Positions 49,667-58,124 of a stretch of DNA of 64,000 nucleotides are shown here, piece by piece. Numbering within the stretch: position 1 is the first letter of the stretch; every line of letters begins with the position of its first letter. Source of the stretch: Nonomuraea candida (GTDB taxonomy: Bacteria; Actinomycetota; Actinomycetes; Streptosporangiales; Streptosporangiaceae); NCBI RefSeq assembly GCF_000725485.1, contig NZ_JOAG01000036.1:62001-126000 (forward strand). Reading direction: 5' to 3'. The position numbers and the translations under genes were made by a program. Under the pieces are notes generated by a model, which did not search any database, was not told where the DNA came from, and saw only the letters and a list, made by a program, of their open reading frames with translations.

Positions 49667-51322
49667 TCTTCCCCTCTGCTTGCCCTGCTTGGCGTCCGGC
49701 CCGAACGCGATGAGCAGGATGCTGATCGGCCGCTTCGGGTTGTAGGTCTTCTTCAGGTACTGCAGCAGCTCGGCGTTGCTCACGCCGCCGTCGGGGTCGT
49801 CGTTGCCCGCGCCGTCGGTGAGGATCAGGAGGGTGTTGACCTTGTCCTCCTGGTAGCTCTCGGTCAGCTGGCCGTAGGCCGCCTTCACCGTGTCGTTCAG
49901 CCCGGTGTCGCCCGTCGCCTTGGCCTGGAGCTGGGCGAACGTCCTGACCAGCAGCTCCTTGCGGAGCGTGCCGTCGATCGACTCGGCGAGCGGCCCGACG
50001 GAGACCAGCTCCTTGTAGTCCTTGCCCTGCCCGTCCATGTGGGTGGAGAACGACCACAGGCCCATCTCGGAGCCGGGCGGGAAGAGCGCCAGGCCCTCGG
50101 TGGCGATCCTGTTGATGGCCTGCATGCGGGTCATGTTCGTGCCGGGCACGGGCAGCGCCATCGTGCCGGAGACGTCGAGCAGGGTCAGCAGGCGGGTGCC
50201 CAGGTTGAGCCTGGTCCAGGTCTGCACCATGCGCGTCACGGTCGCGCCGTCCGGCGGGTCGAGCGCCGCGGGCGTCTCGGGGGTGAACCCCTTGTCCTCC
50301 GACAGCACGTCGCCGGCCTTGCCGTCGGTGCCGCGGAACCCGGCCTCGCGCAGGATCTTCTTGGCCGGCTCGGTGGTCAGGTCCTGCTTGAAGTCCGCCG
50401 CGGCCTTGAGCACCTGCGGGTCCTTGGCCAGGATCGTGACCGGATAGTCCAGGCTGAGCGTGCCCTCCTCGGGATAGAGGGCGACCACCGGCGACTCGGG
50501 CTTCTTCTTGTTGTGGGCGTAGATGGCCTGCTCGGAGGTGACCCCGACCGGCACCCTGCTGCCCGACTTGACCGTGAGGCTGGCCAGCAGCGCCGTCGAG
50601 TCGGTGGCGAGCTGGCCCGACAGCTCCTTCAGCGCGCCCACCAGGGCCTTGTCCTGGCCCGACTCCTTGGCCGTGCCGGCCGCGGCCAGCAGCGCCGCCA
50701 GGCCGGCGGAGTTCTTCTGCGGGTCGAGGGCGAGCACCCGCACCTTCTTGCCGGGGCCGTCCACGTTGGCGACGTTCGCCGCCGAGATCATCGCGCCCCA
50801 GCTCGGCCGGAGGGCGTCGGACAGCTTCGCCGCCGACGCCTTGGCCGCGGCCAGCACCACGGGGGAGGACGCGATCGACCCTTCGACCTGCGGCAGCTCC
50901 CCGCCCGACGCCGTCGCGCGCATGCTCTCCATGAGCAGGCTGGAGTCGGCCACCCAGAAGTCGGCCTTCGCCTTGCCCGCCACCACCGCGTTCGCGGTCC
51001 TGGAGGCCGCCTCCTTGGCCACCGTCACTTCGACGCACTTGCTGTCGATCGAGTGCATGGCCTTGTTATAGTTGCCAGCGATCTTGTTGAGCGCGGGCTG
51101 GATGTCGGGGGTCGCCACGACGCGCAGCGGGAGCTTGCCGCCGGAGCAGTCGTGGTCGCGGTTGAAGATCACGAACGCGGCGACGCCGAGGAGCACGGCC
51201 AGGGCGACGGCCCCGGCCAGCGGCACGAGCACCCGGCCGCGGCTGCTTCTGGCGCGCCGGCGCGGTGGAGGCTCGCTGGCTCTGTATCCGCCGTCGAGAT
51301 CGTCTGTGCGGTGTCGCCCCAC
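49667..51322 (-). CDS. Solute-binding / VWA-domain membrane protein, 3' end missing
   Basis: About 552 residues from GTG 51322 (AGAGGA in front) until the poly-G tract. A transmembrane helix (31-53) is followed by an extracytoplasmic part. That part combines a periplasmic-binding-protein-like domain (LRVVATPDIQPALNKIAGNYNKAM, VEVTVAKEAASRTANAV, SPVVALYPEEGTLSLDYPVTIL) with a von Willebrand A domain with a DxSGT-type MIDAS (LLTLLDVSGTM) and TDGAGNDDPDGG. The last helix and stop codon (roughly 30-50 residues by family comparison) are lost in the homopolymer region. It lies immediately upstream of the ECF-fusion gene on the same strand, so the two may be related in function. Confidence 0.82.
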
Positions 51323-51472
51323 GATGTCCTCTTAGGTTGTCCTCTTAGGTGTTCTTTGCGACCTTCCGGAGACCCTAGCGGGAGATGCTCCGCAATACTT
51401 CCGGAGACGATACTCGGTGCGGTCTCTGTGGCAAAACACCCCTTTTGGTGCGACGATTACATCCTGTGGCGG

Positions 51473-52111
51473 TCAATGGTGGCAAACGTGACCGCGCCAG
51501 GCCCGCCTTCCCTCCCGTACGGCGACCGCCGCCAGCGCCACCGCGACCATCGGATCCACCCACCACCACCCCACCGTGTTGAGCCACAGACCGGCCAGCA
51601 CGCCGGCCGCCATGGCCCCGCAGAGGAGGTTCTGCGTGCCCTCCCCGCACGTCGCCGGCGACGCCAGCCGGGTGCCCAGCCGCCGCTTGACCGCGCCCAG
51701 CACCGGCATGCTGACCAGGCTGAACGACGTCACCACGATCCCCAGCACGCTCGGCGCGGCCCGGTGCCCGTGGTCGAGGTCGTGCGCGACGTGGATGACG
51801 AGATAGGGGGCGAGCAGCCAGAAGCTCACCGCCACCGCTCGCCGCGCGGTGATCTCGGCGCTCGGGGACAACGTGCGGGCCCCGGTGAAGCGCCACACCA
51901 CGATCAGGCTGGCCGCCGCCTCCACGACGGCCGACAACCCCCAGCCGATGAGCGCCACCGAGTGCGCGGCCAGCCCCGCCGCCAGGCCGAGCGTGCTTTC
52001 CACGCCCAGCCAGGCCAGCGTCGCCACGGAGAGCGAACGAGCGGCGCGCGCGGCGCGCAGCCATTCGGCCGACGCGGCCGGATGCTCATGAATCCGCTGA
52101 TCAGGCACCAT
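51473..52111 (-). CDS. Cation transporter of the CDF superfamily
   Basis: 212 residues with six membrane segments. SVALIGWGLSAVVEAAASLIVVW supplies the TM2-like G/S/E pattern and WVDPMVAVALAAVAVREG the TM5-like D of cation diffusion facilitators; HVAHDLDHGHRA is a His/Asp-rich loop. There is no C-terminal cytoplasmic domain, so it is a short, TMEM163-like form. It may export divalent metal ions, but the full metal-site is not certain. A monocistronic gene. Confidence 0.75.
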   Translation of the reverse strand: MVPDQRIHEHPAASAEWLRAARAARSLSVATLAWLGVESTLGLAAGLAAHSVALIGWGLSAVVEAAASLIVVWRFTGARTLSPSAEITARRAVAVSFWLLAPYLVIHVAHDLDHGHRAAPSVLGIVVTSFSLVSMPVLGAVKRRLGTRLASPATCGEGTQNLLCGAMAAGVLAGLWLNTVGWWWVDPMVAVALAAVAVREGRRAWRGHVCHH

Positions 52112-52252
52112 GAACCCCCGAACTCCCGGCTATGCCCGGCCGTCGACAGCGATCTGTACGGTACCCACTACCGAACGTGACCCCGTCTGGCCGCGGCAAA
52201 GCATGGTCAAGGTTGCCCCCGCATAATGATCAACGACAGAAGGGGGCCGTCC

Positions 52253-53023
52253 GTGCCGTTCACACCCAGCCACATCGCCGCCGTGCTGCCGCTGATCGCC
52301 TCGCGCCGGATGCGCCGGTTCGTCGATCCGTGGGCGCTGGCGCTCGGCGCCATGGTGCCGGACCTGCCGGTCTTCCTGCCGTTCCTGCCGGACTACTCCG
52401 ACTGGCACTCCTGGCTGGGCGTGGTCACGATCGACCCGCTCGCGGTGCTGATCCTGCTCCCCCTCTTCCACCTCGTCCTGCGCGACCCCCTGATCGCGCT
52501 GCTCCCGGCCGCCCTCGCGGGCCGCGCCGCCCTGCTCATCCCCGACCGGCTGCGCGTGCTCCCCATGGCCGTGGGCGGCGTGCTCGGCGCCGCCACCCAC
52601 GTGCTGTGGGACTCCTTCACCCACTCCACCGGGCCCGCCGAGTGGGGCGCCTGGCTGTCGGTCTCCGTCTTCGGCGTGATCAGGCTCTTCCGCCTCCTGC
52701 AGTACGCCTCCTCCGCGATCGGCCTGGCCGTGGTGGTGTGGTGGGGGTGGCGCGGGCTGACCAGGATGGCGGCGGCGCCCGTGCCGGAGCGGCTGCGCCT
52801 GACGCGCCGCGCCCGCTGGACGGTCCTGGCGGCCTCCTGCGCGGGCGTCCTGTCGGGCGCGCTGTTCTGGCCTCTCATCGACGAGCCCAACCCGAAGTTC
52901 GGCATCGCCTCCGTGATCACCAAGACGGGCGCGGGCACGGTGATCGGCCTGGCCCTGGTCCTGCTCTGCTACGCGCTGGTCTGGCAGGTCAGGCGGCGCG
53001 TGGCAGTATCGACTCGTGCTTGA
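52253..53023 (+). CDS. DUF4184 family membrane protein
   Basis: 256 residues from GTG 52253, chosen because VPFTPSHIAAVLPLI is the usual family start and AAGGGGG lies 8 nt upstream. Membrane helices alternate with short loops; the motifs HxxxxVLPL, DLPVFLPF, GAATHVLWDSFTH and a final pair of helices fit DUF4184, which is related to metal-dependent membrane hydrolases by its conserved His and Asp residues. Function unknown. Its 3' end overlaps the TrmH gene by 8 nt. Confidence 0.83.
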   Translation: MPFTPSHIAAVLPLIASRRMRRFVDPWALALGAMVPDLPVFLPFLPDYSDWHSWLGVVTIDPLAVLILLPLFHLVLRDPLIALLPAALAGRAALLIPDRLRVLPMAVGGVLGAATHVLWDSFTHSTGPAEWGAWLSVSVFGVIRLFRLLQYASSAIGLAVVVWWGWRGLTRMAAAPVPERLRLTRRARWTVLAASCAGVLSGALFWPLIDEPNPKFGIASVITKTGAGTVIGLALVLLCYALVWQVRRRVAVSTRA

Positions 53024-53828
53024 GTACGTGACCGACGCCGACGACCCCCGCCTCTCCGACTACACCCGGCTCAGGGACGTGGAGCTGCGCAAAAGCCTTG
53101 AGGCCGAGCGCGGCCTGTTCCTGGCCGAGGGGGAGAAGGTGATCAGGCGGGCCATCGGCGCCGGCTACCCGATCCGCTCCGTCCTGACCACCCGGCGCTG
53201 GCTGGCCTCCCTGGAGGACGTCCTCGGAGACGCCACCGTCTACGTCGTCAGCGACGAGGTCATGTCGGGCATCGCGGGCTTCCAGGTGCACCGCGGCGCG
53301 CTGGCCTCGATGGAGCGCCTGCCGCTGCCGTCCGTGGAGAGCCTGCTGAAGGGCGGCGCCCGCCGCCTGCTGGTGCTGGAGGACCTCGTCGACCACTCCA
53401 ACGTCGGCGCGATCTTCCGGTCGGCCGCCGCCCTCGGGGTGGACGGCATCATCCTGTCCCCCCGCTGCGCCGACCCCCTCTACCGGCGGGCGGTGAAGGT
53501 CGCGATGGGCGCGGTCTTCTCGATCCCGTACGCGCGCATGGACGACTGGTTCACCGGCCTGACGCACCTCCGCGACGCAGGCTTCCGCACCCTCGCCCTG
53601 ACTCCCGACCAGAGCGCCGCCCCCATCGACGAGGCCGCGCTGGGGGAGCGGGTGGCGCTGCTGCTCGGCGCGGAGGGCGACGGCCTGTCCTCCCACTGGC
53701 TGCACGAGGCTGACCTGGCCGTGTGCATCCCGATGAGCGCGCAGGCCATGGACGCGGGTGTCGACTCCCTCAACGTGGTGGCGGCGGCCGCGATCGCCTG
53801 CCACGGACTGATGCGCCGCGCCGGCTGA
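53016..53828 (+). CDS. SpoU/TrmH family RNA 2'-O-methyltransferase
   Basis: 270 residues from GTG 53016. An N-terminal substrate domain (LRKSLEAERGLFLAEGEKVIRRAI) precedes the SPOUT knot with the three classical motifs: DHSNVGAIFRSAAALG, LLLGAEGDGLSSHWL and CIPMSAQAMDAGVDSLNVVAAAAIACH. SAM-dependent methylation of a ribose in tRNA or rRNA is expected; the exact site cannot be told. Translationally overlapping with DUF4184. Followed by a short tandem repeat array. Confidence 0.92.
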   Translation: MLEYVTDADDPRLSDYTRLRDVELRKSLEAERGLFLAEGEKVIRRAIGAGYPIRSVLTTRRWLASLEDVLGDATVYVVSDEVMSGIAGFQVHRGALASMERLPLPSVESLLKGGARRLLVLEDLVDHSNVGAIFRSAAALGVDGIILSPRCADPLYRRAVKVAMGAVFSIPYARMDDWFTGLTHLRDAGFRTLALTPDQSAAPIDEAALGERVALLLGAEGDGLSSHWLHEADLAVCIPMSAQAMDAGVDSLNVVAAAAIACHGLMRRAG

Positions 53829-53830
53829 CC

Positions 53831-53913
53831 CGAAAGCGCGCCGGTATCAAAAGCGCGCCGGCACCGAAAGCGCCGATATCGAAGGCACGCCGGCACCGAA
53901 AGCGTGCCGGCAC
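53831..53913. repeat. Five degenerate 17-bp tandem repeats
   Basis: Units of the type CGAAAGCGCGCCGGCAC repeat five times, the third being 15 bp, the others 17 bp, with 70-90 percent identity. The array starts 3 bp after the TrmH stop codon. It is too short and diverged to be a CRISPR. It may be a terminator substitute or just slippage. Confidence 0.8.
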
Positions 53914-53990
53914 GTGCGCAAACCCGCGCGGGGCGTTTAACGCCGTGCCATGGGGCACGGGCAGACACCACGTCAGCGTGAGGAGAAGGT

Positions 53991-54233
53991 ATGAAGCCGG
54001 TGGAGAAGGCCACTTCGGTAGGAATGGGACTGGTGAGCGGCGCCCTGGCGGCGTCGCTGTTCAGGCAGGTGTGGAAGCTGGCCTCGGGCCGGGACGACGC
54101 GCCGGAGGCCGACGACCCCGACCGCACCTGGACGGAGGTCCTCGTCGCCGCGGCGGTGCAGGGCGCGATCTTCGGCCTGGTCAGAGCCGCCGTGCATCGT
54201 GCGGGCGCCCGCACCTTCCAGCGCCGCAGGTGA
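53991..54233 (+). CDS. DUF4235 family protein
   Basis: 80 residues from ATG 53991, with AGGAGAAGG in front. KATSVGMGLVSGALAASLFRQVWKLASGRDDAPEADD and WTEVLVAAAVQGAIFGLVRAAVHRAG match DUF4235, two hydrophobic helices around an acidic turn. Small membrane protein of unknown function, widespread in actinomycetes. The 3' coding end is the first copy of a repeat that continues downstream. Confidence 0.83.
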   Translation: MKPVEKATSVGMGLVSGALAASLFRQVWKLASGRDDAPEADDPDRTWTEVLVAAAVQGAIFGLVRAAVHRAGARTFQRRR

Positions 54234-54404
54234 TCGCCCTCAGCGGGGCGGGCGCACGGACCTTCCGGCGCCGCAGGTCCGCCCCGCGCGGCGGGGTGCG
54301 CGGACCTTCCGGCGCCGCAGGTGATCGCCCCGGGCGGCGGGGTGCGCGCGGACCTTCCGGCGTCCCCATTGCCGCCCCGGGCGGCCGGGCGCGCTGGGTG
54401 GTGC
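54199..54404. repeat. Four imperfect ~50-bp repeats after DUF4235
   Basis: The end of the DUF4235 gene, with ACCTTCCAGCGCCGCAGG, is copied in three tandem, diverging versions (ACCTTCCGGCGCCGCAGG and ACCTTCCGGCG). Period is about 50 bp. The copies are non-coding. They look like a repeated duplication of the gene's tail. Confidence 0.75.
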
Positions 54405-54406
54405 CG

Positions 54407-54703
54407 TCAGGACTGGTCGTCGGCGAGCCAGTCGGGATAGCGGTCGATGTCGTGGATGACCGGGTCACGGTCGATGGGCCGGTCGCCCGCGGTCTCTCTG
54501 ATGTGCCGCTCGACGTGGGACACCTGCCGCTCCGTCGTGATGAGCGTGAGCTGCCAGGCGGTGTCGTCGTGGCCGGGAGCCGGGTTCGGCACTTCGGCGA
54601 TGTCGATCGACGTCGCCAGGCCCGTCAGAAGGATGCCGTGCGCGAGCGCGGCGGCCCTCTCGTGGCCCTCGATCGTCGTGCGGACCTCGAAGAATTCCGC
54701 CAT
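54407..54703 (-). CDS. CutA-like small protein
   Basis: 98 residues. EFFEVRTTIEGHERAAALAHGILLTGLATSIDIAEVPN, with TAWQLTLITTERQVSHVERHI and RYPDWLADD at the end, follow the CutA divalent-ion-tolerance fold in order and length (about 100 residues), but the motif is weak. CutA forms trimers; its role is unclear even in E. coli. The start ATG 54703 has AAGGAC 11 nt upstream. Confidence 0.5.
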   Translation of the reverse strand: MAEFFEVRTTIEGHERAAALAHGILLTGLATSIDIAEVPNPAPGHDDTAWQLTLITTERQVSHVERHIRETAGDRPIDRDPVIHDIDRYPDWLADDQS

Positions 54704-54911
54704 GGGGGTTGTCCTTAGTGGAGAGGTGTGGGCCTCACCCTACCTGCGGAAACAAGAGTGGGGCCCGATTTCGCGGGGAATTTCCGCATAGTCCCCTCGT
54801 GCAGCGGAAACCGCGTGGAACGCGGCCACCCCGCCGTTCTCGATGATGCAGACTGTAATCATTTGATGACGGAAACGGTCGTGCCGGGGGCGCAGGCCGG
54901 AGGGGGACTGC

Positions 54912-55643
54912 ATGAACGTGGCCTGGATCATCGCACTCACCGCCGCGACGGCCCCTCTGAGCCGGCCACCACAGCTCACGGAGCCGGCGCGGTGGCCCGC
55001 GGGCTCCCCGGCCCCGGTGCGAACGGTGTCCGAAGGATCGGCCTGGAACCGGCCGGCGTCTCTGGGGCGGCCGGCGTCTTTGGGACGGCCGGCGCGAAGG
55101 GCGTCCGAAGGGCCCGCGTGGGACGTGCCGGCGGCTCTGGGCCTGGGGTGGGCCCTGCCCGCACGGCCGGCGCCGGCCGGGAAGAGCGCGCTGACCTGTG
55201 CCGCCGCGACCCCCTCGGGCCGGCCTTTGACCTTCACGCCCAGGATCGGCCTGACGCCGCGGCGGGTCGGGGCGCGCGGCCACCTGGAGCTCACCGGCTG
55301 CACCTCGCCCGACGGCACGGCCGCGTTCCTGCGCTCGGGATGGGCCAGCGTGAAGGCGACCGCGCAGGCGTCCTGCACCAGCGCCCGCCAGGTGCGCGGC
55401 AGCGCCGTGATCACGTGGTTCGGCGTGACCGGCCGCCCTGTCGGCACCTCGAAGCTGCGCGTCAGGGCGGACCGCCTGGTCGCGGGAGAGCCGGCCGACA
55501 CGCTGCTCAACGGGACCGTCGCGGCCGGGTGGCTGGCGGGGGAGCGCGTCGTGGGCGGCATCACGCCCCCCGCGACCCTCCTGGGCTGCGCCACCCGCGG
55601 CCTGGCCACCCTCCCCGGCCGCGGCCACATCACCTTCGGCTGA
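54912..55643 (+). CDS. Secreted hypothetical protein
   Basis: 243 residues from ATG 54912, with GGAGGGG in front. The N-terminal MNVAWIIALTAATAP is a short signal-like helix. A Pro/Arg/Ser-rich stretch with near-repeats (RPASLGRPASLG) follows, then a C-terminal region with three cysteines (TCAAATPSGR, ELTGCTSPDG, LLGCATRGL) and beta-type residues. It is probably an exported protein held by disulfides. No family recognised. The 208 bp in front may carry its promoter (TGTAAT at 54858). Confidence 0.55.
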   Translation: MNVAWIIALTAATAPLSRPPQLTEPARWPAGSPAPVRTVSEGSAWNRPASLGRPASLGRPARRASEGPAWDVPAALGLGWALPARPAPAGKSALTCAAATPSGRPLTFTPRIGLTPRRVGARGHLELTGCTSPDGTAAFLRSGWASVKATAQASCTSARQVRGSAVITWFGVTGRPVGTSKLRVRADRLVAGEPADTLLNGTVAAGWLAGERVVGGITPPATLLGCATRGLATLPGRGHITFG

Positions 55644-55656
55644 CCAGAACCCTTGT

Positions 55657-55674
55657 CCGGCCCGGGGCGGCCGG
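55657..55674. terminator. Bidirectional GC hairpin
   Basis: CCGGCC / GGCCGG with a six-base loop lies between the convergent secreted-protein and D,D-carboxypeptidase genes, about 15 bp from each stop. It can end transcription from both sides. Confidence 0.45.
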
Positions 55675-55690
55675 GCGGTCAGGGCAGGGG

Positions 55691-56539
55691 TCAGCCCAGG
55701 GCGAGTTGTCCGCCCGCGTGGTCGAGGAGTCTCTCGGCCGTGGAGAAGCGGCGCTCGTCCTTCGACTCGCCCAGCAGCACGCCCACGATCCGCACCCCGT
55801 CGCGCTCGCCCGCGAACAGCAGGCAGTGCCCGGCCGCGTTCGTGTAGCCGGTCTTCACCCCCAGCACCCCGTCCGCCCGCGAGAGCAGCTTGTTCGTGTT
55901 GCGCCACGTGTGCGCCCGGTGCACGGCGGTCTTGGCCACCTTGTGCGTCCGGGTGCCGACCACGGTGGTGAACAGGTCGTTCTCCAGGGCGTGCTGCGCC
56001 AGCTTGGCCTGGTCGACGGCCGTGGAGTAGCCGCCGTTGGCGGGCGTGGGCATGCCGTCGGCGTTGGTGTAGCGGGTGTCGGTGAGGCCGAGGGCGCGGG
56101 CGGTGCGGTTCATCTTGGCGACGAAGGCCGTCTTGCCGGGGCCGTAGTGCCGGGCCAGCGCGTTGGCGGCGTCGGCGCCGGAGGGCAGCATGAGCGCGTA
56201 CAGCAGGTCCCTGACCGTGAAGCGCTCGCCCTTGCGCAGGCCGGCCGTGGCGGCGCCGCCGCGGGCGGCGTATGTGACGTCGGTGGCGGTGACCTTGACC
56301 GTGTCGCCCGGCCGCGCCTCCTGGAGCACGACGTACGCCGTCATGATCTTGACCAGGCTGGCCACCGGCACCCGCTTCGTCTCCCGCTTGCCGAAGTGGA
56401 CCGTTCCGACGGAGTCGATGACGTACGCCACCTTCGCACTCACGGCCGGCTCCTGCGCGGCCATGGCGGGGGAAGAGAACCCCACAACCAAGGCGACTAC
56501 GACAGAGCCCATCAAACGACCAATACGCATGCTCATCAT
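55691..56539 (-). CDS. dacA: D-alanyl-D-alanine carboxypeptidase (PBP type)
   Basis: 282 residues. The signal peptide SVVVALVVGFSSPAMAAQ precedes a serine-peptidase S11 domain: ASLVKIMTA (SxxK nucleophile), MLPSGADAAN at the SxN position (reading SGA, as in many actinomycete members), and VLGVKTGYT (KTG). The short C-terminal region ends without the membrane helix of the E. coli enzymes, so it is probably secreted or loosely wall-bound. It trims pentapeptide side chains. A putative terminator follows at 55657. Start ATG 56539; several nearby ATGs are equally possible. Confidence 0.9.
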   Translation of the reverse strand: MMSMRIGRLMGSVVVALVVGFSSPAMAAQEPAVSAKVAYVIDSVGTVHFGKRETKRVPVASLVKIMTAYVVLQEARPGDTVKVTATDVTYAARGGAATAGLRKGERFTVRDLLYALMLPSGADAANALARHYGPGKTAFVAKMNRTARALGLTDTRYTNADGMPTPANGGYSTAVDQAKLAQHALENDLFTTVVGTRTHKVAKTAVHRAHTWRNTNKLLSRADGVLGVKTGYTNAAGHCLLFAGERDGVRIVGVLLGESKDERRFSTAERLLDHAGGQLALG

Positions 56540-56639
56540 GGTGACAGGAGATCAAGGCATCGTTTGCCGAACTCGGCCATGCGTCTCGATCAGATGGGGG
56601 TAAATCATTGATAGATCCGATATGGCGGGGGGTGCAGCC

Positions 56640-56840
56640 ATGGCAGGAAGATTCGTCATCAGCGAGGACGGGCAGGGCGGATACCGCTTCGCGCTCGTCG
56701 CGAACAACGGGCAGACGCTCGCGGTGGGCGAGGGCTATCCGAACAAGGTGGCCTGCGTGAACGGCATCGAGACCGTGCGCAGGAACGCCCCGGAGGCCCC
56801 CATCGACGACCAGAGCGGCAAGGGTCCGCAGGGGAACTAG
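56640..56840 (+). CDS. YegP / DUF1508 family small protein
   Basis: 66 residues from ATG 56640. AGRFVISEDGQGGYRFALVANNGQTLAVGEGYPNKVACVNGIETVRRNAPEAP matches one DUF1508 unit (RFEL-x-N-GQ-x-L-xS), here as a single repeat. Function unknown; proposed stress relation. The start is chosen by the GGGGGG in front and family length; two upstream in-frame starts exist. Confidence 0.82.
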   Translation: MAGRFVISEDGQGGYRFALVANNGQTLAVGEGYPNKVACVNGIETVRRNAPEAPIDDQSGKGPQGN

Positions 56841-56886
56841 GAGTCGGGCCTCCGGCGTCGGCGGGTGGCGGCTCGGCCCGGGGGTT

Positions 56887-57417
56887 CTAGGAGGTGAGGG
56901 CCTCGTGGTCGGCGGCGCGCCGCCGCTTCTGCCTGCGCCGGAAGGCGAGCCAGCCCACGAGCGCGACCGCGAGCACGGCCACCGCCGCCGCCGTGATCGG
57001 CGAGCGCTGCGCCAGTTGCAGCCAGCCCCACAGGACCGCCATGCCGCCGAACCACCACAACGGCGCCCAGGTCAGGCAGCCCAGCGCGCTGGCGACGACG
57101 TACCAGGGATAGGAGACGCGCAGCGCGCCCGCGACCCAGGGCAGCGTGTGGCGCAGCATGGGCACCCAGAAGCAGCCGTAGACGGCCAGCGCGCCCCAGC
57201 GTTCGACGACGCGCTCGACCTTCTCGATGCGCTCCCGGCCCACCTTGACGCCGACGCGCGATTCGTAGATCTTCTCGCCCAGCTTGCGCCCGACCCAGTA
57301 GTAGACCTGGAAGGCCCCGAACAGGGCCACGATCAGGATGGCGCCCACCAGCCAGTACGGCAGCCCCAGCCAGAACGGCTCGGACGGAGCGGGAACGGCT
57401 ATCACCGCAGGCCGCAT
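56887..57417 (-). CDS. DedA / VTT-family membrane protein
   Basis: 176 residues. GAFQVYYWVGRKLGEKIYESRVG, GALAVYGCFWVPMLRHTLPWVAGALRVSYPWYVVASALGCLTWAPLWWFGG is the VTT (SNARE-associated) pattern with the R-x-x-P-x-x-x-G-like loop. Four membrane helices. DedA proteins are undecaprenyl-phosphate or phospholipid translocases. GGAAGGAG precedes the ATG at 57417. A nearly perfect IdeR box lies 22 bp upstream, so iron regulation is very likely. Confidence 0.82.
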   Translation of the reverse strand: MRPAVIAVPAPSEPFWLGLPYWLVGAILIVALFGAFQVYYWVGRKLGEKIYESRVGVKVGRERIEKVERVVERWGALAVYGCFWVPMLRHTLPWVAGALRVSYPWYVVASALGCLTWAPLWWFGGMAVLWGWLQLAQRSPITAAAVAVLAVALVGWLAFRRRQKRRRAADHEALTS

Positions 57418-57438
57418 GACACCACTCCTTCCGAACCC

Positions 57439-57457
57439 TTAGGTCAGGCTTACCTTA
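57439..57457 (-). promoter_or_regulatory. IdeR/DmdR iron box
   Basis: TTAGGTCAGGCTTACCTTA matches the 19-bp IdeR/DtxR operator consensus TTAGGTTAGGCTAACCTAA in 16 of 19 positions, with the two AGG and CCT cores intact. It overlaps the promoter region of the DedA-family gene, which starts at 57417. Repression by Fe(II)-IdeR is expected. Confidence 0.85.
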
Positions 57458-57569
57458 GTTTACGGTGCAGGCAAGTGCCACACGCCCCCTGCAAGCGCCC
57501 GCAAGTAACCGACAACCGGCACGCAAGCACCCCGTTTCACTCTATGAGTGAGCCAAAGGGGTGATGACC

Positions 57570-58124
57570 ATGCCGACGAGAAGCGCAGCCGTCCTGACCA
57601 GCGGGACCGCGACCGCCGCCAAGCTGCTCGCCGCGGCCCTCGCCTTCGCCGGCGCGTACGCCGGCCTGTCCGCCTACGGCAGCACCGGCACGGCGGCCGC
57701 GCCCTCCGCCGCGCCCTCCGCCGGGATCTCCGCCAGGCCCGCCGCCGCCGTCACGCCGGCGGCCCGCGAGCTGCCCGTCACCGCCCCGGCCGGCGAGCAC
57801 ACCGCCCCGGCGCGCAGTGGCGTGATCACCATGAGCGTCGTGCCCGAGCCGGGCCCCGGCTGCGCCAGGTCGTACCCCGCCCGCAGCCTCGTCGTCAATC
57901 CCGGCCCGGGCCGCACGGTCTCCTACCACTGGCGGCTGGCCCGCTGGAGCCCGGCGACCCGGCAGTGGCGCGCGTACCTGGTCGATCACGGCGGCTTCGC
58001 CGCCCCCGAGCGCGCCGTCGAATGGCGGCCGAGGATCACCGCCAACCCGGGGTGGTACCGCATCGAGCTGGTGGTCAAGGGCGCCGCGACGGTCAGGAGC
58101 GACCGTTTCCAGGTGAGCTGCTGA
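57570..58124 (+). CDS. Secreted hypothetical protein
   Basis: 184 residues from ATG 57570, chosen since AAAGGG is 9 nt in front; ATG 57564 and GTG 57561 are also in frame. The signal-like helix AAKLLAAALAFAGAYAGLSAYG is followed by an Ala/Pro linker and a small beta-rich domain with two cysteines (PGCARSYPARSLVV and the final SC), consistent with a disulfide. HWRLARWSPATRQWRAYLV and WYRIELVVKGAATVRSDRF suggest an Ig-like sandwich. No family recognised. Its end overlaps the BTAD gene tail-to-tail by 32 nt. Confidence 0.6.
   Translation: MPTRSAAVLTSGTATAAKLLAAALAFAGAYAGLSAYGSTGTAAAPSAAPSAGISARPAAAVTPAARELPVTAPAGEHTAPARSGVITMSVVPEPGPGCARSYPARSLVVNPGPGRTVSYHWRLARWSPATRQWRAYLVDHGGFAAPERAVEWRPRITANPGWYRIELVVKGAATVRSDRFQVSC

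Noticed and set aside
53831..53913. CRISPR-like array
   Set aside because: The units are contiguous, without spacers, too short and too diverged.
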